From: DAOUBP01 sp034432655
Lineage (GTDB): Bacteria > Chloroflexota > Anaerolineae > CG2-30-64-16
NCBI GenBank assembly: GCA_034432655.1
Contig: DAOUBP010000102.1
Location: forward strand, 1 to 11,275
Direction of reading: 5' to 3'
DNA: 11,275 nucleotides
Numbering within the stretch: position 1 is the first letter of the stretch; each line of letters starts with the position of its first letter. A program made the translations under genes and the position numbers. The notes under the pieces were generated by a model that searched no databases, was not told where the DNA came from, and saw only the letters and a list, made by a program, of their open reading frames with translations. Shown one piece after another: positions 1-6,111 of the stretch.

Positions 1-4
1 TGCC

Positions 5-77
5 CGCGAACGGGTGGCTCCCTATCGAGCGCGAAGCGCTGGCCCCCTATGGCCGCGAACGCCTGGCGCATTATAGC
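5..77 (+). repeat. Short degenerate tandem repeat (three units of 24-25 bp)
   Basis: Three consecutive units each begin CGCGAA and carry a TAT near the end (5-29, 30-53, 54-77). Units two and three read in one frame as REALAPYG and RERLAHYS. Unit one reads RERVAPYR in another frame because it is one base longer. That frame stays open from base 3 to a stop at 156-158, so this could be the C-terminal end of a gene entering from the left, perhaps frameshifted. No family is recognised, and identity between units is only about 70%. I call the repeat and not a gene. Confidence 0.4.
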
Positions 78-100
78 CCGCGAGATGACAACCTGGCAGC

Positions 101-116
101 GCCCGGTCAACCGGGC
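101..116. repeat. Short perfect palindrome
   Basis: GCCCGGT and ACCGGGC face each other across a 2-base centre. No poly-T follows, so a terminator is not supported. It may be a degenerate member of the palindrome population of this region. Function unknown. Confidence 0.35.
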
Positions 117-164
117 TGTGGGCACCGGCGACGCAATGGCAAGGGTCGCGCCAAGTGACCCAAT

Positions 165-181
165 AGGGGTTTCCAACCCCT
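165..181. repeat. Short perfect palindrome
   Basis: AGGGGTT and AACCCCT flank a TCC loop (7-bp stem), preceded by an ATAG-like tetranucleotide. The design resembles the terminal mini-palindromes of the larger elements in this window (six- or seven-base arms around a pyrimidine-rich centre) but the sequence differs. It could be a solitary end of another repeat subfamily. Weak evidence. Confidence 0.3.
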
Positions 182-279
182 GGCCAGCCTCACCCCCCCA
201 CCCCGATCCATCGGCCGGATGTCGTTCGCCCCAGCCCCTTCGCCAGGGTGATTTCATGTTGCGGCCGGTGACGCCGGCC

Positions 280-380
280 GGCAGTTGAAACTGCGCCTAC
301 CATTGCAAAACCGGCCTGCGCCGGTTAGTTTCCAGTCTGCGCAGGCAGACTTCGCAATGGTAGCCGCAACTTCAGTTGCC
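280..380. repeat. REP/BIME-like palindrome, subfamily A, copy A1
   Basis: A 101-bp near-palindrome. The left end (280-300) is a mini-palindrome GCAGTT-ga-AACTGC followed by CTAC, which is GTAG on the other strand. The right end (360-380) is GTAG, two bases, then GCAACT-tc-AGTTGC. Inside are two hairpins: 309-326 with stem AACCGG/CCGGTT and loop CCTGCG, and 334-351 with stem AGTCTG/CAGACT and loop CGCAGG. A GTAG tetranucleotide next to a hairpin is the known signature of REP sequences handled by RAYT transposases. The element lies in a longer unit (about 225-425) that repeats downstream with a 170-bp period. Confidence 0.85.
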
Positions 381-449
381 AGGCGGAACGCACGCCCCAC
401 AATGACTTCGCCCCAGGCCCTTCGCCAGGGTGATTTCGTGACGCCGGCC

Positions 450-550
450 GGCAGTTGAAACTGCGCCTACTATTGCAAAACCGGCCTGCGCCGGTTAGTT
501 TCCAGTCTGCGCAGGCAGACTTCGCAATGGTAGCCGCAACTTCAGTTGCC
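450..550. repeat. REP/BIME-like palindrome, subfamily A, copy A2
   Basis: Tandem copy of A1, 170 bp downstream and nearly identical; 268-425 and 438-595 match with only a few changes. Internal hairpins lie at 479-496 and 504-521 with the same stems and loops as A1. Upstream of the core, the two units differ by about 12 bases present only in the first (near 258-268). The repeated sequence ends at 595, directly against the probable promoter of the ATPase gene. Near identity of A1 and A2 points to recent tandem duplication. Confidence 0.85.
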
Positions 551-595
551 AGGCGGAGCGCACGCCCCACAATGACTTCGCCCCAGCCCCTTCGC

Positions 596-625
596 TTGGC
601 GGGCAGGACGGCGATATGCTATCAT
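596..625 (+). promoter_or_regulatory. Possible sigma-70-type promoter for the ATPase gene
   Basis: TTGGCG (596-601), an 18-base spacer and TATCAT (620-625) give a fair -35/-10 pair, about 75 bases ahead of the ATG at 700. It begins one base after the end of the tandem palindromes. A prediction from sequence only; the -35 matches poorly. Confidence 0.33.
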
Positions 626-699
626 TGTCTGCGTCCGAAGCCTTCTTTGGCTGCTGCGGCAACTCGTTGCATCACGACATCCGTTCAAGGAACAGGCTC

Positions 700-3399
700 A
701 TGCAAACCCTTCTCGGCAAACACTGGCACCATCTCCCGACCGATGAGGTGCTCCAGCTCCTGGAGACCGACCCCCAGGCCGGCCTGGACATCTTCGCGGT
801 CAAGCACCGGCAGGAGGAGTTCGGCCCCAACGTGCTCACCCCGCGCCGCGGGAAGAGCCCGCTGGTCCGCTTCCTGCTCCAGTTCAACAACCCGCTCATC
901 TACATCCTGTTGGTGGCGACGGTGGTCACGGCGGTCGTCAAGGACATCGTGGACGCGGCCATCATCTTCGCCGCGGTGCTGGTCAACGCGGTCATCGGCT
1001 TCATCCAGGAATCGCGGGCCGAGCGGGCCATCGAGGCGCTGGCGCAGGCCATGACCACCGAGGCCACGGTGATCCGCGCGGGCAAGACGCAGCGCATCCC
1101 GGCCGCGGAGTTGACGTTGGGCGATCTGGTGTCGCTCAAGGCCGGCGACAAGGCGCCCGCCGACCTGCGGCTGATCCGCTCGCGCGATCTTCAGGTGGCC
1201 GAGGCCGCGCTCACCGGCGAATCGGTGCCGGTGCAGAAGGACGCGAGCCTGCTGCTGCCGCCGGAGACCGTGCTGGCCGACCGGCGCAACATGGCTTACG
1301 CCTCCACGCTGGTCACCTACGGGACCGGCGTCGGCGTGGTGACGGCCATCGGCGACCACACCGAGGTCGGCCGTATCTCCCAGCTCATCTCGTCGGCCGA
1401 GGAGCTGCAAACCCCGCTCACCCGCAAGATCGCGCAGTTCAGCCAGCTGGTGCTCTACGCCATCCTGGCGCTGGCCGCGGCCACCTTCGCCATCGGCCTG
1501 CTGCGCGGCCAGGGGGCCGTGGACACCTTCACCGCGGCCATCGCGCTGGCGGTCGCCATGATCCCCGAAGGGCTGCCGGCCGCGCTCACCGTCACCCTCG
1601 CCATCGGGGTCTCGCGCATGGCGCAGCGCCGGGCCATCATCCGCAAGCTGCCCGCAGTGGAGACGCTGGGCAGCGTCACCATCATCAGCTCCGACAAGAC
1701 CGGCACCCTGACCCAGAACCAGATGACCGTCCAGGAGGTCTACGTCCCCGGCGCCGTCTATCGGGTCAGCGGCGCGGGCTACGCGCCGGCCGGCGAGATC
1801 CTGCGCGATGGCGCAGCGGTGCGGCCGGCGGAGGAAGGTGTTGCGCTGCTGGAGACGTTGCGGGCCGGCCTCCTCTGCAACGACAGCGCCCTGGCTGAGG
1901 CAGATGGTACGTGGCGCGCGGAGGGCGATCCGACCGAGGTGGCGCTGATCGTGGCCGCGCGCAAGGCCGGCCTGGCCGCGGCGGACCTGCCGCGGCTGGA
2001 CGCCATCCCGTTCGAGTCGCAGCACCAGTACATGGCCACGCTGCACGACGCCGGCCCCGGCCGGCCGCGGGTGGCCTACGTCAAGGGCGCGGCCGAGGTG
2101 ATCCTGGCCCGCTGCGCCTCGGCCCTGGGCGCCGCAGGCGATCAGATCCCGCTGGACCTGGCGGCGGCCCAGCGCCAGGTGGAGGTCATGGCCGGCGAGG
2201 GGCTGCGCGTGCTGGCCTTCGCCCGCCGCGAGCTGCCGCCGGACGCCGACAAGATCCATCACGAGGACATCGCGTCGGGCCTGGTGTTCCTGGGGCTGCA
2301 AGGGATGATTGACCCGCCCCGGCCGGAGGCGATCGCGGCCGTGGCCGCGTGCCAGACCGCCGGCATCCAGGTCAAGATGATCACCGGCGACCACGCGCTC
2401 ACCGCCGCGGCCATCGCCCGCGAGCTGGGCCTGGGCCGCGATACCCACGGCCCGAACGGCCTGCCCGAGGTGATCACCGGCGCCGACCTGGCCGCCTGCT
2501 GCGACGAGGACCTGATCCAGCGCGTCGAGCGGACCGACGTCTTCGCCCGCGTCTCGCCGGAGCAGAAGCTGCGCCTGGTGGACGCGCTCCAGAGCCGCGG
2601 CCATGTGGTCGCCATGACCGGCGACGGGGTCAACGACGGCCCCGCGCTCAAGCAATCAGACGTGGGCATCGCGATGGGCATCACCGGCACCGATGTGGCC
2701 AAAGAGGCCGCGGACATGGTGCTCACCGACGACAACTTCGCCACCATCGAGGCCGCGGTCGAGGAGGGCCGCGGGGTCTTCGACAACCTGACCAAGATCA
2801 TCGCCTGGACGCTGCCCACCAACCTGGGCGAGGGGCTGATCGTCCTGCTGGCGATCTTCCTGGGCGTCACGCTGCCGATCCTGCCCGTCCACGTGCTGTG
2901 GATCAACATGACCACCGTGGCGACCCTGGGCATCGTGCTGGCGCTGGAACGCAAGGAGCCGGGCATCATGAGCCGGCCCCCGCGGCGCCCTGATGCGCCG
3001 ATCCTCACCCGCACGTTGGTCTGGCGGGTCGTCCTGGTGGGCGCGGTGATCCTGGTGGGCGCGTTCGGCCTGTTCGAGCTGGAGCTGCTGGCCGGCGCCA
3101 GCACAGCGGCCGCGCGCACGGTCGCCGTGAACACGGTGATCATGGTGGAGGTCTTCTACCTGCTCAACTGCCGGTCGCTGACCCACTCCATGTTTCGCAT
3201 CGGCGTGCTGTCCAACCGCTGGGTGCTGGTGGGCATCGCGGCCATGCTGCTCCTGCAGCTCCTGTTCACCTACGCGCCGTTCATGAACACGGTGCTGCAG
3301 AGCGCGCCGATCACCGCGGGCGCCTGGGCGCGGGTCGTAGGGGTGGGGTTCGTCGGCTACCTGCTGGTGGAACTGGAGAAGTGGCTGCGCCGGCGGTGA
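700..3399 (+). CDS. Cation-transporting P-type ATPase (P2 type, CtpF/PacL-like)
   Basis: An 899-residue membrane pump that uses ATP to move cations, most likely Ca2+ or a similar ion, across the plasma membrane. I start it at 700 because AAGGA (687-691) sits eight bases ahead; an in-frame ATG at 616 has no such site and would add 28 atypical residues. Visible in order: N-terminal cation-ATPase domain, first membrane hairpin, actuator TGES (172-175), M4 PEGLP (289-293), phosphorylation site DKTGTLT (Asp332), nucleotide-domain KGA (Lys462), DPPR (from 538), hinge TGDGVND (640-646) and a C-terminal group of membrane helices. M6 reads LWINMTTV where SERCA has an Asp after N-x-x-T. As I recall, this Asp-less M6 is typical of CtpF-like pumps, so the ion is uncertain. 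All catalytic motifs are intact and length is normal. It appears to be transcribed alone or with the protease gene 75 bases downstream. Confidence 0.93.
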   Translation: MQTLLGKHWHHLPTDEVLQLLETDPQAGLDIFAVKHRQEEFGPNVLTPRRGKSPLVRFLLQFNNPLIYILLVATVVTAVVKDIVDAAIIFAAVLVNAVIGFIQESRAERAIEALAQAMTTEATVIRAGKTQRIPAAELTLGDLVSLKAGDKAPADLRLIRSRDLQVAEAALTGESVPVQKDASLLLPPETVLADRRNMAYASTLVTYGTGVGVVTAIGDHTEVGRISQLISSAEELQTPLTRKIAQFSQLVLYAILALAAATFAIGLLRGQGAVDTFTAAIALAVAMIPEGLPAALTVTLAIGVSRMAQRRAIIRKLPAVETLGSVTIISSDKTGTLTQNQMTVQEVYVPGAVYRVSGAGYAPAGEILRDGAAVRPAEEGVALLETLRAGLLCNDSALAEADGTWRAEGDPTEVALIVAARKAGLAAADLPRLDAIPFESQHQYMATLHDAGPGRPRVAYVKGAAEVILARCASALGAAGDQIPLDLAAAQRQVEVMAGEGLRVLAFARRELPPDADKIHHEDIASGLVFLGLQGMIDPPRPEAIAAVAACQTAGIQVKMITGDHALTAAAIARELGLGRDTHGPNGLPEVITGADLAACCDEDLIQRVERTDVFARVSPEQKLRLVDALQSRGHVVAMTGDGVNDGPALKQSDVGIAMGITGTDVAKEAADMVLTDDNFATIEAAVEEGRGVFDNLTKIIAWTLPTNLGEGLIVLLAIFLGVTLPILPVHVLWINMTTVATLGIVLALERKEPGIMSRPPRRPDAPILTRTLVWRVVLVGAVILVGAFGLFELELLAGASTAAARTVAVNTVIMVEVFYLLNCRSLTHSMFRIGVLSNRWVLVGIAAMLLLQLLFTYAPFMNTVLQSAPITAGAWARVVGVGFVGYLLVELEKWLRRR

Positions 3400-3420
3400 G
3401 CGCAGTCGGGCGATTGGCTG

Positions 3421-3453
3421 ACGTGCCAGGCACTTTGTAATTGCCTGGCACGT
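3421..3453. repeat. Perfect 12-bp inverted repeat between ATPase and protease genes
   Basis: ACGTGCCAGGCA (3421-3432) and TGCCTGGCACGT (3442-3453) pair perfectly around a nine-base AT-rich loop. No T-run follows, so it is not a classical intrinsic terminator. It ends only four bases before the strong Shine-Dalgarno AAAGGAGG (3458-3465) of the next gene. It could be an mRNA processing or stability hairpin, an operator, or a mobile palindrome; GTGCCAGGCAC-type palindromes are common between genes in some bacterial phyla. Confidence 0.75.
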
Positions 3454-3474
3454 CTGTAAAGGAGGAAAGGCATT

Positions 3475-4590
3475 ATGCAAGCTAACGTCAAACTCGGTCG
3501 CATTTTCGGCATCCCGGTGGGGTTGCACACGAGCTGGTTCCTGATCTTTGCGCTGGTGACCTGGTCGCTGGCCGCGGGCTACTTCCCGGCCGAATACCCG
3601 GCGTTGCCGCGCACCACCTACTGGCTGTTGGGCGCGCTGACCAGCGTCCTCTTCTTCGGGTCGGTGCTGTTGCACGAGCTGGGGCACTCGGTGGTCGCAC
3701 TGCGCAACGGCATCGCCGTCCGCGGCATCACCCTGTTCATCTTCGGTGGGGTTGCGCAGATTGACCGCGAGCCGGACACCGCGGGGGCCGAGTTCCGCAT
3801 CGCCATCGCGGGGCCGGCCACCAGCCTGGCGCTGGCGGCCTTGTTCGGCGTGCTCTGGCTGCTCGACCGGCCGATCGCCCACCTGGCTGCGCCCACCATG
3901 TGGCTGGCGCGCATCAACCTGGCGCTGGCCGCCTTCAACCTGATCCCCGGCTTTCCCCTGGACGGTGGCCGGGTGCTGCGCGCGATCGTCTGGCAGATCA
4001 CAGGCAGTTTTCAGAAGGCCAATCAGGTGGCTAACATCAGCGGCCAGGTGGCCGCGGCCGGCTTCATCGGCGTCGGGGTGTTCATCATCCTGGGCGGCAA
4101 CCTCTTCAACGGCCTGTGGCTGATCTTCATCGGCTGGTTCCTGCAGAACGCGGCCGCGGCCACCTACGCGCAGGCGAGCCTCAAGGAGCAGCTGCGCGGG
4201 GTCAAGGTGGGCCAGCTCATGTCGCACGATCACCCGCGCGTTTCCACCCACATGTCACTGCAGGACGTGATCGAGGATCAGATTTTGACCACCGGCCAAC
4301 GCTGCTTCCTGGTGGTGGATGACGGCCACCTGGTCGGTGTGCTCGGTCTGCGGGATGTGGCCGCCGTGCCTAAGACGGCACGCGCGAACACGAGGGTCGC
4401 GCAGGTCATGGTGCCGTGGGAGCGCCTCTCGCTGGTGAGCCCCGAGACGGAGCTGATGGACGCGCTGCAACTGATGGACGACCGGCAGGTAGCGCAACTG
4501 CCGGTGGCCGTGGGGGATCAGGTGTTGGGGATGATCTCGCGCGAGCACGTGCTGCACTACATCCGCACCCGCAGCGAGTTGAAGGTATAG
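3475..4590 (+). CDS. Site-2 protease family zinc metalloprotease (M50) with C-terminal CBS pair
   Basis: A 371-residue intramembrane protease of the SpoIVFB/site-2 type, expected to cut membrane-embedded substrates such as anti-sigma factors or membrane regulators. The start is fixed by a strong AAAGGAGG nine bases upstream. The N-terminal ~225 residues are hydrophobic with several membrane segments. The zinc motif HELGH is at 67-71 and the third ligand lies in the FPLDGG motif (Asp163), both intact. From about residue 245 to the end are two CBS motifs, a soluble module that binds adenosyl nucleotides in other proteins and probably tunes the protease to energy state here. Fusion of an M50 core with CBS domains is a common bacterial architecture and the length is normal. 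The substrate is not indicated; the nearby STAS protein is a tempting but unproven functional neighbour. Confidence 0.93.
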   Translation: MQANVKLGRIFGIPVGLHTSWFLIFALVTWSLAAGYFPAEYPALPRTTYWLLGALTSVLFFGSVLLHELGHSVVALRNGIAVRGITLFIFGGVAQIDREPDTAGAEFRIAIAGPATSLALAALFGVLWLLDRPIAHLAAPTMWLARINLALAAFNLIPGFPLDGGRVLRAIVWQITGSFQKANQVANISGQVAAAGFIGVGVFIILGGNLFNGLWLIFIGWFLQNAAAATYAQASLKEQLRGVKVGQLMSHDHPRVSTHMSLQDVIEDQILTTGQRCFLVVDDGHLVGVLGLRDVAAVPKTARANTRVAQVMVPWERLSLVSPETELMDALQLMDDRQVAQLPVAVGDQVLGMISREHVLHYIRTRSELKV

Positions 4591-4601
4591 GGATCAGTAG
4601 C

Positions 4602-4786
4602 TCGGAATCTCACGCCAAGGCGCCAAGGCGCCAAAGCAAGAACGAGAACTCTCTGCGCTCTTGGCGGCTTTGCGTGAGCCAGACCCTGATCCGCTGAGGA
4701 TGGCTATGGAGCCGAAACTGACGATCAACGTGCGCCCCGTAGCCGAGGGCGCCGCTGTGCTGGCGGTCCATGGCGAACTGATCCGC
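4602..4786. repeat. 185-bp direct repeat, upstream copy
   Basis: Matches 5515-5699 at an offset of 913 bp with about six mismatches (roughly 97%). It holds the leader palindrome and the first ~27 codons of the STAS gene. The match ends sharply after an ATCCGC at 4786, beyond which this copy is unrelated. Recombination between the copies would remove the toxin-antitoxin cassette and place the intact STAS gene directly behind the protease gene. Confidence 0.92.
4609..4678. repeat. Interspersed palindromic element in the STAS leader, copy 1
   Basis: The left arm (4609-4627, CTCACGCCAAGGCGCCAAG) pairs with the right arm (4660-4678, ending TTTGCGTGAG) at 17 of 19 positions, around a purine-rich centre. 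This CTCACGC...GCGTGAG palindrome is a type of intergenic repeat seen in many bacterial genomes. It is unrelated to the GTAG-type elements in this window. Confidence 0.7.
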
Positions 4787-4849
4787 AGGGTTATCGCCCT
4801 CGGCCCTGGTCAACCGGAGCGCGGCCGGGAGGACCTTACCGCTGCGTAA
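4706..4849 (+). pseudogene. Truncated 5' copy of the STAS gene
   Basis: The ATG with GAGG six bases ahead and the next ~26 codons are nearly identical to the intact STAS gene at 5619. After the arginine codon ending at 4786 the sequence diverges, and the frame ends at a TAA (4847-4849) after 47 codons. It lacks most of the STAS fold, including the central DLSG helix-start region, so it should not give a working protein. It is the remnant left when the toxin-antitoxin segment came to lie between two copies of this gene start. Confidence 0.8.
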
Positions 4850-4853
4850 AGTC

Positions 4854-4881
4854 TTGACAAGGGCCTCAGTGAGACTATAAT
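4854..4881 (+). promoter_or_regulatory. Consensus sigma-70 promoter of the toxin-antitoxin operon
   Basis: A perfect TTGACA (4854-4859) and a perfect TATAAT (4876-4881) are separated by 16 bases. Transcription should start about seven bases beyond the -10, near 4888, only about five bases before the ATG at 4893. No Shine-Dalgarno fits, so the message is probably leaderless or nearly so. This is the strongest-looking promoter in the window. Confidence 0.82.
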
Positions 4882-4892
4882 TAAGACCATAA

Positions 4893-5213
4893 ATGGGACC
4901 ATCGCGTCGCTATCGCTTCATTTTTGCGCCGGTTACGCGGGAACATCTGGCGGCCATTGATCGCCAATATCACGGTCTGATCCGTGATGCATTGGAAGCT
5001 CAGCTCCGCTTTGAGCCGCTGACCCTGACGCGCAACCGGGGTCCCTTGAAACGGCCGATCATGGGCGCTAAGTGGAGAATCCGATTTGGCCCTGGCAATC
5101 GGTTTCGGATTTTCTACCGCGGGGACGAGGGGGAAGGCATCGTGTACATCCTGGCCATTGGTGAGAAGCACGGGAACAGATTGCGGATTGGCGGAGAGGA
5201 GATCGAGACATGA
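4893..5213 (+). CDS. RelE/ParE-superfamily toxin (putative)
   Basis: A 106-residue basic protein with the layout of RelE/ParE toxins: an N-terminal strand, a helical hairpin (about 16-42), then the strand block KWRIRFGPGNRFRIFYRG (60-77) with Arg62, Arg64, Arg70, Arg72 and Tyr75, and a final strand ending IGEKHGNRL. Relatives either cut ribosome-bound mRNA or poison gyrase; the sequence does not say which. The start at 4893 fits the promoter spacing; there is no upstream Shine-Dalgarno. The stop overlaps the antitoxin start by four bases (ATGA, 5210-5213), so the two are translationally coupled with the toxin first. The pair sits between 185-bp direct repeats of the STAS gene start, which suggests recent acquisition. 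Confidence 0.8.
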   Translation: MGPSRRYRFIFAPVTREHLAAIDRQYHGLIRDALEAQLRFEPLTLTRNRGPLKRPIMGAKWRIRFGPGNRFRIFYRGDEGEGIVYILAIGEKHGNRLRIGGEEIET

Positions 5214-5488
5214 GGATTGCTTCGGTAGCTGACGTTAAGGCGCAGTTCAGCGCCTATTTGAAGGAATGCCAGCGCGGCCCCGTGGTAGTGACGCGCAATG
5301 GACAGCCGATCGCTGCGTTGGTGCCTATCCTGGATGAGGATGAGCTGGAGGACCTGGTGCTGGCCTATTCGCCTCGCTTGCGGGCTATCCTGGGCAAGGC
5401 CAGCCGTCAGATCGCGGCCGGCGAAGGGCTGTCTGAGGCGGAGTTTTGGGAGGAGGATGAGCCGGCTCACCAGGCTCCTCCCCCATGA
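5210..5488 (+). CDS. Phd/YefM-family antitoxin
   Basis: A 92-residue protein whose first ~42 residues are a typical Phd/YefM DNA-binding and dimerisation domain: MRIASVADVKAQFSAYL, then a VVVTRNGQPIAALVPI hairpin. The acidic tail (about 41-55 and 76-85, rich in Asp and Glu) is the part expected to wrap and neutralise the basic toxin encoded just upstream. Proteins of this family also repress their own promoter, probably the consensus promoter at 4854. The start overlaps the toxin stop by four bases, with GGAGAGGAG upstream inside the toxin gene as ribosome site. The proline-rich end (AHQAPPP) is unusual but short. Confidence 0.85.
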   Translation: MRIASVADVKAQFSAYLKECQRGPVVVTRNGQPIAALVPILDEDELEDLVLAYSPRLRAILGKASRQIAAGEGLSEAEFWEEDEPAHQAPPP

Positions 5489-5514
5489 AGTGTCGGCGTC
5501 GGGCCGCCGCCAAT

Positions 5515-5699
5515 TCGGAACCTCACGCCAAGGCGCCAAGGCGCCAAAGCAAGAACGAGAACTCTCTGCGCTCTTGGCGGCTTTGCGTGAGCCGGGCTCT
5601 GATCCGCTGAGGATGGCTATGGAGCCGAAACTGACGATCAACGTGCACCCCGTGGCCGAGGGCGCCGCTGTGCTGGCGGTCCATGGCGAACTGATCCGC
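5515..5699. repeat. 185-bp direct repeat, downstream copy
   Basis: The intact-context copy of the repeat at 4602-4786. Here the sequence runs on into the complete STAS gene. The contained palindromic leader element lies at 5522-5591. Confidence 0.92.
5522..5591. repeat. Interspersed palindromic element in the STAS leader, copy 2
   Basis: Identical in design to the element at 4609-4678, duplicated together with the STAS gene start. It ends 27 bases before the start codon of the intact gene and may form a leader hairpin in its mRNA. Confidence 0.7.
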
Positions 5700-5966
5700 C
5701 TGGCCGATGCGCCACTGGCCGCGGCCTACGCCGAAGCGGCCGGCCTGGCCGCGCGCACGATCATCCTTGACCTGAGCGGCCTGACCTACATGAACAACAA
5801 AGGCATGGGCCTGCTGGTGAAGCTGGAGGCGCAGGCGCGGCGGGAGGGGCGCCGGCTGGTCGCCGTGGGCCTGAATGACCACTACCGCCGCGTCTTCCGG
5901 GTCACGGGGCTGGACGAGGGGATCCGGGTCTTCGACGATGTGGCCCAGGCGGTCGCCGCGTTGTAG
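5619..5966 (+). CDS. Single-domain STAS protein (anti-sigma-factor-antagonist-like)
   Basis: A 115-residue protein with the STAS fold of SpoIIAA-type anti-anti-sigma factors: an N-terminal strand pair, HGELIRLADAP, the central IILDLSGLTYM strand, the GMGLLVKL helix and a final VFDDVAQAV helix. I start at 5619 because GAGG (5609-5612) is six bases ahead; an ATG at 5613 directly abuts it. In classical members the loop after the central strand is DSSG, with a serine phosphorylated by the partner kinase. Here it reads NNKG (59-62), with no phosphorylatable residue, so ordinary switch-kinase control is unlikely. It may be a constitutive antagonist or a structural STAS partner. No kinase or sigma factor gene is in view. 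Its first 27 codons also occur at 4706. Confidence 0.85.
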   Translation: MEPKLTINVHPVAEGAAVLAVHGELIRLADAPLAAAYAEAAGLAARTIILDLSGLTYMNNKGMGLLVKLEAQARREGRRLVAVGLNDHYRRVFRVTGLDEGIRVFDDVAQAVAAL

Positions 5967-6111
5967 ATGCAGGCTTTGCCAGATTCAAATCGGGTTGCGC
6001 GAACCGGAATCGAGGCTTTAGCCGGTTGAACTCATAGCCCAGAAAGACCGGCTGAAGTAGGAAGTCATCACCTTTCTAAAGATGTCCGACAGAGACATGG
6101 AGAAACGCTGA

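Noticed and set aside
49..288. Plus-strand frame of 79 codons near the left edge
   Set aside because: No ribosome site and no family pattern; it runs into the repeat region.
455..1054. Plus-strand frame of 199 codons from the palindromes into the ATPase gene
   Set aside because: Overlaps the ATPase gene in another frame, is Arg/Ser-rich without any recognisable pattern, and begins inside a repeat.
685..2655. Long open frame on the minus strand opposite the ATPase gene
   Set aside because: It mirrors the GC-rich third-position bias of the real gene, has a low-complexity His/Gly/Arg/Asp-rich composition and matches no family. A typical antisense shadow.
3421..3453. Intrinsic terminator of the ATPase gene
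   Set aside because: Strong stem but no following T-run; the next bases are the ribosome site of the next gene.
2656..4251. Long minus-strand open frame spanning the ATPase and protease genes
   Set aside because: Covers two well-supported plus-strand genes and the gap between them, with low-complexity Gln/Asp/His-rich translation. A shadow.
4602..5699. Insertion sequence with target-site duplication around the toxin-antitoxin pair
   Set aside because: The flanking repeats are 185 bp and contain gene sequence; there is no transposase or terminal inverted repeat.
6020..6053. Inverted repeat AGCCGGT/ACCGGCT after the STAS gene as a terminator
   Set aside because: Seven-base stem with a 20-base loop and no T-run; likely chance in GC-rich DNA. 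The 145-base gap 5967-6111 shows nothing else convincing.
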